Positions 45,732 to 56,200 of a stretch of 64,000 nucleotides of DNA are shown here, piece after piece. Position 1 is the first letter of the stretch. Every line of letters begins with the position of its first letter. The notes beneath the pieces were generated by a model. That model saw only the letters and a program-made list of their open reading frames with translations, was not told the DNA's origin and searched no databases. The stretch is from Gambelia wislizenii. Taxonomy: Eukaryota; Chordata; Lepidosauria; Squamata; Crotaphytidae. The stretch is taken from assembly GCA_030847615.1 (NCBI GenBank), contig JAUMIR010000003.1, forward strand, positions 25,735,001 to 25,799,000, given 5' to 3'. Both the position numbers and the translations under genes were made by a program.

Positions 45732-46579
45732 GGGGGTGATTTACACGGGCAAATATTCCTCTAAATATACTGCTAAGATTGCTCATAGTTCACACGGATC
45801 GCAGCACAGCATCGCCTCATTCAGAAGGGGGGAAGGTAAAACACCCAAATATAGCGTGCCAAGGGATGTCGCTACTTTTGCCGGTATATTTGCAATGTAG
45901 CGCTTTATTGGCAGTTTAAACTACCATTCCGTTAAGGGCTTCCACAGATCTTTACTGTGATTGGTTGCTATGATGTAAGGGGCGGACTTAAAAGAGAGGG
46001 ACTGCGTTCAGTAGCGATCAGGAAACTTTGAGAAAAATCCTCTCTGCTATTTTGCAAGTCTGCCAAGAAAAAGGATTCCCAAGACCTTTCAGTCATAAAG
46101 TTCCCATCTGTCAGCTCTGCTTGGGGGAGGGAGAGAGAGGGGGGGACTGAGGGAGGGAGAGTCAAAAATCCTCTGCTATTTTGCAAGTCTGTGAACCCTG
46201 ACTAAACAAATCGTGCTGGAAAAACTTGTGATAGGTTCACCTTAGGATCCACGGCATGGCAGCAAGGTCTTTCCCTCTGCTTCAGGGAGTGAGTTCATTT
46301 ACAGGCAGATTTAGAGAAGAGACAGAGCCACCTCTTTGATCTTCCCCCCTGCTATTTTGGCAGTCTGTGAGTCTTTAGCTCAGAAATGCAAGGCTTCAAA
46401 GGAGGGTCTGTGCCCTTCCCCATACAGCCTTTGTCTGCTTGGGAGGCCACACACCCCACACTTTTTCAAGTCTGAACAAAAAAGCGGCATAATTAGAAAA
46501 AAAAACCTGACTGGCACAGATGTGGAAAAGAATTAAAGCGCAAGTTGCCGCAATAAATCTGCTGTGTAAACCAGCCCTT
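45732..46579. mobile_element. TIR DNA transposon (non-autonomous), about 0.85 kb
   Basis: The left end GGGGGTGATTTACACGGGCA and the right end TGTGTAAACCAGCCC are imperfect inverted repeats. Inside, TCTGCTATTTTGCAAGTCTG occurs twice (about 46041 and 46171) and a third, weaker copy is near 46350. No transposase is visible. Confidence 0.62.
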
Positions 46580-47132
46580 TGTGAAAAGGATCTTCTTTGT
46601 CAGAGGTAACTGAGGTATGCTTGTATATCATCAGAGTGACACAATGGACGGTGATGGCAGGGCAACAATGCATGATGATGATGACTTTCAAACTTTGTTC
46701 TGGAGGATGAGTTTCCTCAGAGCTTTATCAAAGGTTCCTCTATTATGTGAAGATGAGCAATTGTGGACAAACTGCAGAGCAGCTTGTCATCTCCCATGAC
46801 CAAAATTCCCTTGCAATGAACAGCTGCAGGAATGGCAGGCCTGTGTTCTCAAGTTATTCAGAGACCCAAAACATGAAGTCAATTTATTCCCAGAAAACCT
46901 TTTCAATGCCTAGTATAGGCCACGATGGCTTTATATTATCACCTCTAGTATCAGAGGCAATAGCTGTGTTTACCAGTTGCTGGAAAACACCCGCAGGAGA
47001 GTGCTGTTGAGCTCATGCCTTGCTGATGAATTTCTCATTGGCATCTGTACGGCCACTGTGTGAACAGAATGCTGGAACAGAAAGATCTTTTCATTTCTGT
47101 TCTTAGGTTCTTATTTCCGGAAACCTCTAAAG

Positions 47133-47466
47133 TAGTGGTTCTTAACCTTTTCTTTACCAGGTACCCCCTTTAAATATAATTTGTTGCCATGGCTCCCCAA
47201 GACTTAACTCAAGATTAATAATAATAATAATCCATTAAGAATCCCTCGCCAGAGGGAGAGGGAAGACTTTTCTTCTGTTTCTTCCTGACAGTTTGTGGCT
47301 GAATTGAATTGAACAGCAATGTGGAAGCCCAGCCAGCCAGTCAGCCTTTTCCTTATCTCCTGTCATGTGGCCACTCCAGGCTGAGCAGCCTTCCAGCCTT
47401 CACGGACCCCCTGTGAGGACATCAGGGCCCCCTGGAGGTCCACGGATCACAGGTTAAGAAGCACTG
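47133..47466. mobile_element. hAT-like non-autonomous element with perfect 8-bp TSD
   Basis: Inverted ends TAGTGGTTCTTAACCTTTT and ACAGGTTAAGAAGCACTG are flanked on both sides by CTCTAAAG (47125-47132 and 47467-47474), an exact 8-bp duplication typical of hAT. No transposase. Confidence 0.82.
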
Positions 47467-47739
47467 CTCTAAAGCAACAACATGGGAACAACTGGATGAA
47501 AGGGGTACCTCAATGCTAGAATGTTAAATCACTGCCCAGCAGAGAATGAGCACCCATCAGCTGTTGGTTTTACTTTCAAATAAGATTTGGCTGGTTCGGG
47601 AAGTCACAACCCCTCCATTTCAAAGCAGCTCTTCCATCCCATCTCCATTGCACAGGAATGAGTGTCACCAATTTACTCAGTAAACAGAAGATGCTCTGCA
47701 CATGTTTAAAAATCCCATTCTTTAAAACATAACCTCCTG

Positions 47740-48075
47740 ATTTGGTCCTGGTTAATCCTCTGTTGTCCCACTTTTTCAGATTATTTTAATATGTCTCAGT
47801 TTCTGTGTAACCCCCCCCCCTTTTTCCTCCTTTGTCTTCAGCTTAGTGAACTGAGTAGAAAGTGCTAAAGTCTGTACTCAATTAACTCAGAAGCAGGGAG
47901 AGGACGTGAGGAGGCAGTTTCTTGCTCTACCCAGTAGGCTCTGGAAAAAGCAAACTCCTGCAGCCTCTCATGGCTTGCACTTTCTCTCTCATTAATAACT
48001 TTTGCTGTCTTGAGCATCCTCTGACATTGCCTGGCCACATATTCCTGTTTTTATCTGCCAAATGTTGGAGGGTAT
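47740..48075. repeat. Dispersed repeat, third copy of the 9955-10310 family
   Basis: CTGATTTGGTCCTGGTTAAT, TCAGCTTAGTGAACTGAGTA, GGAAAAAGCAAACTCCTGC, CATTAATAACTTTTGCTGTC and TGACATTGCCTGGCCA. More diverged than the other two. Confidence 0.55.
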
Positions 48076-48374
48076 GTTTATGGCACTTCCCTAGGCTGAG
48101 CTTTGGCGTGGAAAGTGCCTCCTGATGATACTTGTTTACTACTGTATGCAAAGGTGAGGAAATAAACGATCTTGGCAGAGTTTGTGGCTGGCTTTAACAG
48201 CACTGCAAGGTGAGAGAAAATAAAGACCCTTTTTTAAATATAGTTTTACACTTCATTTACAAAATTTTATTAATTTAGACTTTGCAACATAACATTTGAC
48301 AGCTTGACTGTCTTCAGTCTACAGCCATTGTGCAAATTAATTTATTTAGCTCTGCCGCTAGCCCTGGCCAAACC

Positions 48375-48990
48375 AAAGGAAACATGGGTCACCTACTGCC
48401 ACCACTTATGACTCCTCGAATGCTTTCATCAGCGCTGTCTACGCACAATCCTAAATATACACTGGACTGACTATGTGACAAATGTGGCTGTCCTTGAGCA
48501 AGCAGGGATCACCAGCATTGAGGCCATGCTATTGAGAACTCAGCTGCGCTGGGTAGGGCATGTTTCTAGGATGGAGGACCATCACCTCCCAAAAATAGTA
48601 CTCTACAGTGAACTCGCCACGGGTCAGCGTAAGAGGGGCGCTCCAAAAAAGCGATACAAGGACTCCCTGAAACAACATTTCAGGCTCAGCCAAATTGATC
48701 ACCAAAAATGGTCCGCCCTGGCCTCACATCGGGAGGCTTAGAGACGCACTATCTACAATGCTGCAGCCTTATTTGAGAACTCACACCGAACAAGTCTTGA
48801 AGAGAAACGACAACGCAGAAAGAATCACAACCCAGAAACATCACCCAAGGAGACCTGCTGTGCTTTCTGCAACCGGATTTGTTTATCTCGGATTGGCCTT
48901 TTTAGTCATCAGCAAGCTTGCAGAAAGCGTGGGATGAGTCCTTCCTGAATCTTCGTTTGTGAAGAAAAGCCAGAGAGAGAGAGATACCCA
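48375..48990 (+). mobile_element. LINE ORF2 C-terminal/3'-end fragment, longer copy
   Basis: The frame from 48424 reads FHQRCLRTILNIHW, MLLRTQLRWVGHVSRMED, GQRKRGAPKKRYKDSLKQ and [13 protein letters not shown], then a TAG where TGG is expected. It continues in frame to [20 protein letters not shown]. That is the C-terminal region plus zinc-finger-like end common to several non-LTR retrotransposon clades. It ends in a GAGAGAGAGA tail. No host gene is involved. Confidence 0.75.
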
Positions 48991-49159
48991 AACAAAACAT
49001 AGCAAGGGGTGGACATCCTAGCATATGGCCCACACTTTTCAAAGAAGGCATGTGTTGGCACAATGCGAATCTAGTCGCTGCAAAAGTGCCCCAATCGTCA
49101 AAGCTCTAGGCGCTGACCTCTTGCTTTTGGAGGCAAAGGAGCACAGCTTGCTCTTTCTT

Positions 49160-49340
49160 TATTTGGGCTTTGCGGACTGAAATTGCAGAGGCGCAGGCGC
49201 ACTCAAAGCCCCCCCCCCGTCCCCGGGATGGAGTAGAAAAAGGACGCGCGAGCACAGTCGCCACGGCAACCGCGGTGCGGGGACCTGGTTGCCCTGGCGC
49301 GCGATCGCTTGCAGGGAAAGGCTCGCCGCCAGAGCAGTGG
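49160..49340 (+). promoter_or_regulatory. LRRC34: LRRC34 GC-rich promoter and presumed untranslated first exon
   Basis: The GC content and CpG frequency rise sharply here relative to the AT-rich surroundings (GCGCGCGATCGC, CGCGGTGCGGGG). A strong donor-like GTAAGC begins at 49341 after GAGCAGTGG. The ATG at 49228 runs only to a TAG two codons later, so exon 1 is probably non-coding and the first ATG used is in the exon at 53138. Transcription start position is unknown, likely between about 49270 and 49320. Confidence 0.7.
49257..49270. promoter_or_regulatory. RFX X-box motif
   Basis: GTCGCCACGGCAAC fits the X-box consensus GTNRCC-N(0-3)-RGYAAC with a 2-bp spacer at every constrained position. 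It sits in the LRRC34 promoter about 70 bp before the presumed exon-1 donor. A half-site GTTGCC occurs at 49288-49293. RFX factors control ciliary and spermatogenic genes; binding here is an inference. Confidence 0.72.
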
Positions 49341-50879
49341 GTAAGCGGAGGGAATTAGGAGCTAGGGCGGTGTTGGGGGGGGCAGGCAGGGGGTGTCGTT
49401 TCTGTTCAAGGATTTCCACGTTTCCTAAATGCACGGAGGTGAGCGGAGATGGAGAATGCTGTCTCCCCTTTTCGCTGTTGTAGAGCCGACCTGACCAAAA
49501 AGGATGCACATAAAAGGAATGGCTCAGTTATACTGAGTTGTGTTCCTGCGGTCCTGTGTTTGTTTGCTCAGAAGTAGGTCCTTGGGGCTTATTCCCCAAA
49601 AGCGCATCCAGACTGACTGAAAAGTCCCAGATTTTTGCTCCTCTTCTTTCCAATTTTAAACCCTCCTGTGGAGCTGGTATAAAAGATGATGGTACCAGGG
49701 GATGAGAGAAAATCTTCTGGAATAAACAAAACGTGTATTGATGTCAATAATACTAATACTAATACTACTACTAATAATATTTTTTATTTCTTGCCTGCCT
49801 CTCCCCAAGGCTTGAGGTGGGGTACAATATGAATTAAAATACCATATATATCTAACATATATATCTAACATAAAATCATTAAAGCACACAGGTAAAAACA
49901 CATAAGATTAGAATAAACATTACATTAAAATCATCCATTCAAATTTAAAATTCATAGATTAAAATCAACTGGGTAGGCCTGGTAGAAGAGATAAGTCTTT
50001 AGTAATTAAATTCCAATGTGTTTAACTGTTGAATCTCTTCCAGTAGGCCATTCCACAGTCTGGGGGCAACTGTTGAAAAAAGTCCTCTGGGTGATAATTG
50101 CCAGTCTAGTCAGAAAGAAAATTGGAAAGAACATAAATAAAATCCAGGACTTTTTGGATTTTTTTTAAAAAAATCAGTCTGAATAAGTGTGCAAAGGTCA
50201 GAGCCTACCTGTTGCATTTGTGATGTCTTTGACACAGAGCCTTACAACCACCTGTGTTTTGATTTTATATTTTTTCGGAGAAAGATCTTATTACTGAAGA
50301 ATAGCTTCATTAGAAAGTGTGATAGGTGTACAGAGATGGTGCAGGTGGGACAATTCCCTGATGCTGACAGAACTGGCCCTGCCATTGGGAGCTGGAGGCA
50401 AATGGGGTGTGGTGACTGGTAGCTTCCCTGGCGTTTGGGTCCATTCCAGGGTTTCATTTGAACGCCAAAGGACTTATCCAAGGTGCTGAATCCAGTTCTT
50501 CAAATACATTTAGCATCTGGGCCAGTGCCTATAAAATTCAAACTAAAACCAGGAGTGGACTCACCTTCAGGAACCCATGTCTACTACATTGTTAGTTATT
50601 GTATTTTTACTGCCAAAGGTAGGAAGAGGTACTGTGGGATTTACTCCACCATGTGTCCCCCCCAAAAAAACCTGTTTGGCTTTGAGTTCTGTGGGTCTTG
50701 GCTGTGTGTGTGTGTGTGTGTGTCCATTTGATACTTAGCTTCAGGCAGCAAAATGTCTTGGTCTTGCACTGGATGCTGGGGATTAAGAAGAGAAGAGAAA
50801 ATAAAATGGTGAGTGTTGTAGCATACACATGCTTTTTGACAGGCAGAGTACTGAGTTAATTGGATTGAGGGGCCACTTT

Positions 50880-50965
50880 GCAGGGATGCTTTAGATGGGG
50901 ATTTCTGCATTGACAAGGGGTTGGACTAGATAGCTCTTGGCGTCCCTTCCAACTCAATGATTTCC
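50880..50965 (+). mobile_element. Short CR1-like 3' fragment, plus strand
   Basis: GGGGTTGGACTAGATAGCTC and CCCTTCCAACTCAATGATTTCC resemble the CR1 3' end but it is short and diverged. Confidence 0.6.
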
Positions 50966-51064
50966 ATATCTTTTTTTTTTCCCAGAAGAACTCTTTTTTA
51001 TCAGGTCCTCATTTTTGCTTTATCAGTCAGTGGGGAAAGGGTATGTTCTGTTGTTGTGTTAGAA

Positions 51065-51067
<3 letters not shown>

Positions 51068-51099
<32 letters not shown>

Positions 51100-51126
51100 G
51101 AGAGAGAGAGAGAGAGAGAGAGAGAT
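51068..51126. repeat. (CT)n followed directly by (AG)n
   Basis: About 16 CT units switch at 51099-51101 to about 13 AG units, forming a nearly perfect self-complementary 59-bp hairpin. Confidence 0.92.
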
Positions 51127-51317
51127 CTTAGAGCCTACCTGGGCTCTACTTACTGAGGCTGCTGCCTTACTCCATCTAATAGGCCTGGTTCTGAACTCCT
51201 CCTTTTGTAACCTTTACACCTTGATATTTGCACTTAAGATATTCTTGTTGTTTTTTACTTTTATTTTTTCAACTATGGTAAAATCACAAGACTGTACATT
51301 GCACACATAGGAACGTG

Positions 51318-51457
51318 ATGGCATCTCCTTCTTTGGAGGTTTTTAAGTAGAGGCTGGATGGCCATCTGTCGGGAATGCTTTGATTGTGTATTCCACAGGG
51401 CAGGGGGTTGGACTAGATGACCCTTGTGGTCTGTTCCAACTCTATGATTCTATGATT
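51318..51457 (+). mobile_element. CR1 3'-end fragment, plus strand
   Basis: GTGATGGCATCTCCTTCTTTG, TAGAGGCTGGATGGCCATCT, GGGGGTTGGACTAGATGACC, then CCAACTCTATGATTCTATGA mark a CR1 terminus. Confidence 0.85.
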
Positions 51458-52145
51458 ACATTACACATATTACATATAACATAATACAAATGTATATTAA
51501 ACATTTAAAATTGAATTCCTACCATTCAGATGTTAATGCAAAAAAAAAACTGGTTTAAACAAAAAAAATTGGTTAAACAAAAAAACCCATTTAAAAAAAC
51601 ACCTTTTCCACCCAACCTTGCCCAGAAGACTATTTTCCACTGTAGTGACCTGAAGGTAGCAGGTTGACTTAGGAGGCTCATAGCATTCACAGCTCTGTTC
51701 TCCAACAATGTGCTGCCAACCCAGATTGCCCAGCATCTGTCTCTTTAGATGGCTGCTTCATGCTGCCTAATGGTAGCCATAAATGGTAGCCTGGCCAGCC
51801 CTGCCAACTGTAGCCAGTGAAAATGCTTCCAAACAACATACTCACATTTGGACTGCTTGGCTTCATTTCATGTATCCCACTGGTGAAGGAGGATTGGTAA
51901 CTTAAGTCAACACTTTTATGGTTTACTGATAACGCCAGCAGTTATGACTCCGCTTGAGTAGATGGTGGAGTAGATGCATGCGTTGTCACAAAAGCTTGGA
52001 TATATTTTTGAAGAAGCAGTTTGTGTTTTTGTTTATCTTTAAGGAAGAACACAAAAGATTAAGGGAAATCTTTGGGCTTCATGGAAACACAGCCACAGTC
52101 TCAGAACCAGAAGTATCTTGCTATGTTCAGTTGGAAGATAGATTA

Positions 52146-52696
52146 TAGTAGGACCCCCGTATCCACTGATTCATTATCCATTGATTCAGTTATCCATAGG
52201 ACACAAAAACAGCACACCTACCATAGAGTCTTCCTAGAAAATGTGTCCTCTAGCCATTTTCTAGGTCCTCCAACCAACTCTATGATATTTTAAACCAGAA
52301 GTCCCATTTAAACCAGAACCCCTGGTGGCGCAGTGGTTAAATGCCAGTCCTGCAAGCCACCACGTTGCAAGTTTGATTCCAGCGGGCTCCAAGGTTCACT
52401 CAGCCTTCCATCCTTTCGTAGGTCAGTAAATTGAGTACCCAGCTTGTGGGGGGCAATTATCTAACACACATTGGAAACTGTTTAATGCAGTGTAGATGTG
52501 TAAATAGCTATTGCTTAAAACAATTTGTAAGCCGCTCTGATAGCCTTGTGGCTGAAGAGCAGGGTATAAATAATTAAATAAATAAAAAATAATTTTAAAA
52601 AAAAACTTTCAATGGTGTTTGCTATTATCCATGATTTTCGGTATCCATGGGGGCTCCCAGAACCAATCCCCAGTGGATATGGGGGTCCTACTGTAT
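52146..52696 (+). mobile_element. TIR MITE (TAGGACCCCCGTATCC family) carrying a nested SINE
   Basis: TAGTAGGACCCCCGTATCCA at the left and GGATATGGGGGTCCTACTGTA at the right. The left and right halves match 54436-54692 continuously once the SINE 52314-52600 is removed. Confidence 0.8.
52314..52600 (+). repeat. tRNA-derived squamate SINE, plus strand, nested
   Basis: CCCTGGTGGCGCAGTGGTTA (box A-like), AGTTTGATTCCAGCGGG (box B-like), CACTCAGCCTTCCATCC, GTAAGCCGCTCTGATAGCC and an (AAATA)n tail. Confidence 0.83.
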
Positions 52697-53137
52697 GGCC
52701 CCACATACATTATACATTATTGGTGTCTAGTGACTTCCTGTAACGAGATGTGTAAATCTTTTAAATAAAAAATTGTGATGGAGAGAAGCATCTGTGCCAG
52801 CTTCCCCACCATGTGAAAGCGGTTTCTCAGATATATGTTTGAACCAGCTTGAGATAACTTCTCCTTGTTTGGACAAAGAAAGTAACTGTTTTGGACTACA
52901 GTTCCAAAAAGCCTCCAAAAGCAGGGACAGCAGTCATGCTGACTAGGGCCTTCTGGAAGTCATAGTCTGACATGCTTTTTCAGTGCTTTGCTTCTAATGA
53001 AATTATGAGCCAGGAGTTTACATGTTTTTATCTGCTTAAGGTAAAAATATTATTTCCTTCATATGTGATATGTAATAAACTTATTTATTTATTTATTACA
53101 ACTTTATTTGTTTTTTTCCATCCACACCATCCCACAG

Positions 53138-53259
53138 GCAGGTATGCCAAGATACCTAAGTCTTGACCAACAGTATTCTCAAGCCTGTAAAGAACTGAAA
53201 CAGCCTGAGAACCCATACATAGCTCATATTCTCCGAGAAGTGAAGCAGGATGATGAAGC
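53138..53259 (+). CDS. LRRC34: LRRC34 first coding exon (start codon at 53144)
   Basis: The acceptor is CCATCCCACAG; an alternative AG four bases later is possible. ATG at 53144 opens MPRYLSLDQQYSQACKELKQ and the exon ends with two bases of an alanine codon before the donor GTAAGG. The frame upstream of the ATG in the exon is also open for two codons, so a coding first exon cannot be excluded. Confidence 0.82.
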
Positions 53260-56200
53260 GTAAGGCAACCAACAGTAGATATACAACATCTTTTCAATAC
53301 TTAAGCAGGGCTTTTATTTTCTCTCCTTTAAAAATTGAAAATCTTGTGCCATGGTAATTTAAATTCTGCAGCAAGACATTTTGGATTCTCCTGTCTGTAT
53401 AAAGCAGCAATGGGGCAAGTGCAGCAATGGGGCAAGTGCAGTGAGGTCTGCAACAACCATCCTCCAACACACAGCACCCCCATTTTTAATTTTTTGAGAG
53501 GAAAAAAGCACCCCCAACTAGTAAAGCAGTGTTTCTAGAAAACAGCCAAAAAATAGCTGAAAACCCTGGAAAATACAACTGGAAGTAGACATCCAGCCAA
53601 CTCTTTATGCTCCTTTGGATCACTTTTAGAATGCAAATGGAGAGGGTGGCCTCCACAGGTGTGCAAAAGTGAAAATTGGTCTTTGCACGTGCTACAGTTG
53701 CCCACTCTAGATATAAAGTATGAATGTTATCCAGATTTGCTTAAATTTGCCTATACATTCCCCCTCCCCAATTTAGTTGGGATCAGTACCCATGGTTTCA
53801 CTTCCCTGCAGTTGGGGAAAAGGTCACTCTAGGCATCTGGAGGACCATAGAGTCATGCTGGAGGTGGTCTCTCTGAGCATTGGGAGGTCCTCCAGCGCGA
53901 CTCTATGGTCAACTCCCACCGATAGTTGACTATATAGAGTCATGCCAGATGCCTAAAGAGGCATCCTCTCTAGGTATTTTCTAGATCCTCCAGTGTGATT
54001 CTATGGCGGTTCGCTTTTATACATAGTTTCACTTATCCGTGGTAAGTCTAGAAACATATCCCCTGCATAAATGGGGGGCAGCCTGTATTTCCTTGTTTTG
54101 TATAGTCTGCCAGGTATGGGTAGAAAACTGCATACCTGAAGCTTCTTGATCATTGCAACTCCCTTATCCCCTTCACGGAGCTTTCTTCTATTTACAGGAA
54201 TTGTGGGAGCTGAAGTCTAAAAAGGAACTTCTGCCCACTTACCACATTCTGAGATATTGCCAGGTGTTGCTTCTAGAATTTGTCTTCATAAGCATAAGCA
54301 CCAGAAAATTGTGGCATTTTTTAAAAAGTAAAAAATAATTCCCAGAATGCCCCCCTCTTTTTTGTTTTTGTCTAGTATCAAATACTGCACTTAAGCACTC
54401 AATTACCTGTTTGCTTGGGATAAAGGAAAGCACATAGAGTAGGATACCCATATCCACAGATTCATTATCCACTAATTCAGTTATTCATGGGGCACAAAAC
54501 AGCACACCTACCATAGAGTCTTCCTAGAAAATGTGTCCTCTCTAGCCATTTTCTAGGTCCTCCAAGGCAACTTTATGGTATTTTAAACCAGAAGTCAAAT
54601 TATTTTCAATGGCATTCACTGTTATACATGGTTTTCGATATCCACCCCCCCTCCCAAACCAATCTCCAGCGGATTCGGGGGTCCTACAGTACAACCTGGC
54701 CCTCTTAATACAGAACTCAGTTGTGGAGTACGGTACTTATTTCACATGCATAACGTTCTAGGTTCAGTCACTGGAATCTTCAGTTTTCTGGTTATTCTGG
54801 ATCTTCTAGTAATGTGTGTGTGTGTGTGTACACGCACGCACACACATAACCAATATAAGTCAACCCGTCAGTCCTTGTATCCATGGGGGATATGTCCCAA
54901 GACTCTCCATGGATACCTGAAGGGAGTAGGGAACCCTATTATTTTCAATGAGACAAATGCCAGAAGTTGACCATAGAATTGCATTGGTGGACCTAGGAAT
55001 GCCTAGAGATAACATTTTTTTTTTGATGTGAATAAATAAACTCAAACTGCACCCTTTCCTGGAAGTCAGGGACCTTGAGACCGTGGTACATGCTTTGGTA
55101 ACCTCCTGTCTTGATTTTTGTAATGCACTCTACACAGGGCTACCCTCGTGCTTGGTCCAGAAACTTCAACTAGTACAAAATATGGCAGCCAGACTGGTCT
55201 TGGGTACATCTAGAAGAGACCATATAACACCAATCTTAAGATCACTCCACTGGCTGCCCATTAGTTTCCAGGGCCAGTACAAGGTGTTGGTTATCACCTT
55301 TAAAGCCCTAAATGGCTTGGGTCCAACCTATCTTCGGGATCATCTCCTTCCATATAATCCTCCTTGTGCACTTAGGTCCTCTGGGAGGAATCTGCTGCAA
55401 TTTAAAAACTAGGCTTTCCTCAGCCTCCCAGAGGACCTTTTCGGCTATTGCTCCCAGATTATGGAACGGTCTGCCGGACGATATCCATCACATTACCACC
55501 CTAAACAGCTTTTAAAAAGCTCTTAAGATGGATCTCTTCCAGCAGGCCTTTCCTGAATAGTTACCTGGCCATCAGAGAAAAAAATCTTATTAGTCTGATC
55601 CCTATCCAGCTATTTTATTGTGTTGTTTTTTAGTATTTATTAAGTATTTTTTAAATGTTTAATTATTTAATTGTATTTTAAGGGGTGGGTGGGATGGAGG
55701 GTTTTGTATGTATATTTTAAATGTTGTAAGCTGCCCCGATTGCATTTTGTAGAGGGGCGGGATACAAATAAAATTTATTATTATTATTATTTTATTATTA
55801 TTAAATCCTTTTTGCTTACATTACAATAGGCTGGCAAAAACAATCACAATAAAAATAGCTGGGAATAACCACTTGGTACCTGTGCAGAAAGTGACAGATG
55901 CTGATTTTCAGATCCTTGCTACTGTGTTCACAAATAGTGTGTTTCTTACAGGTATGTCTCCTTATTTTAACCTTTGAAATATAGTTGTCCCTTCACATTC
56001 ACTGGGGTTTGGTTCCAGGACCCCCCGTGAATACCCAAATCCGTGAATACTCAAGTCCCATTATATGCAATGGCATGGCAAAATCAAGGTTTGCTTTTTG
56101 GATTATTATTTTTTAAAGAATATTTTCAAGCTGTGAATACTTAAATCCGTGAATGCCAAATCTGAGAATGTGGAAGGACAACTGTACAAGCAGATATGCA

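Noticed and set aside
49170..49358. 62-codon plus-strand ORF across the promoter as the LRRC34 N-terminus
   Set aside because: It reads through the GTAAGC donor and has no LRRC34 character. Its frame is not supported by the next exon.
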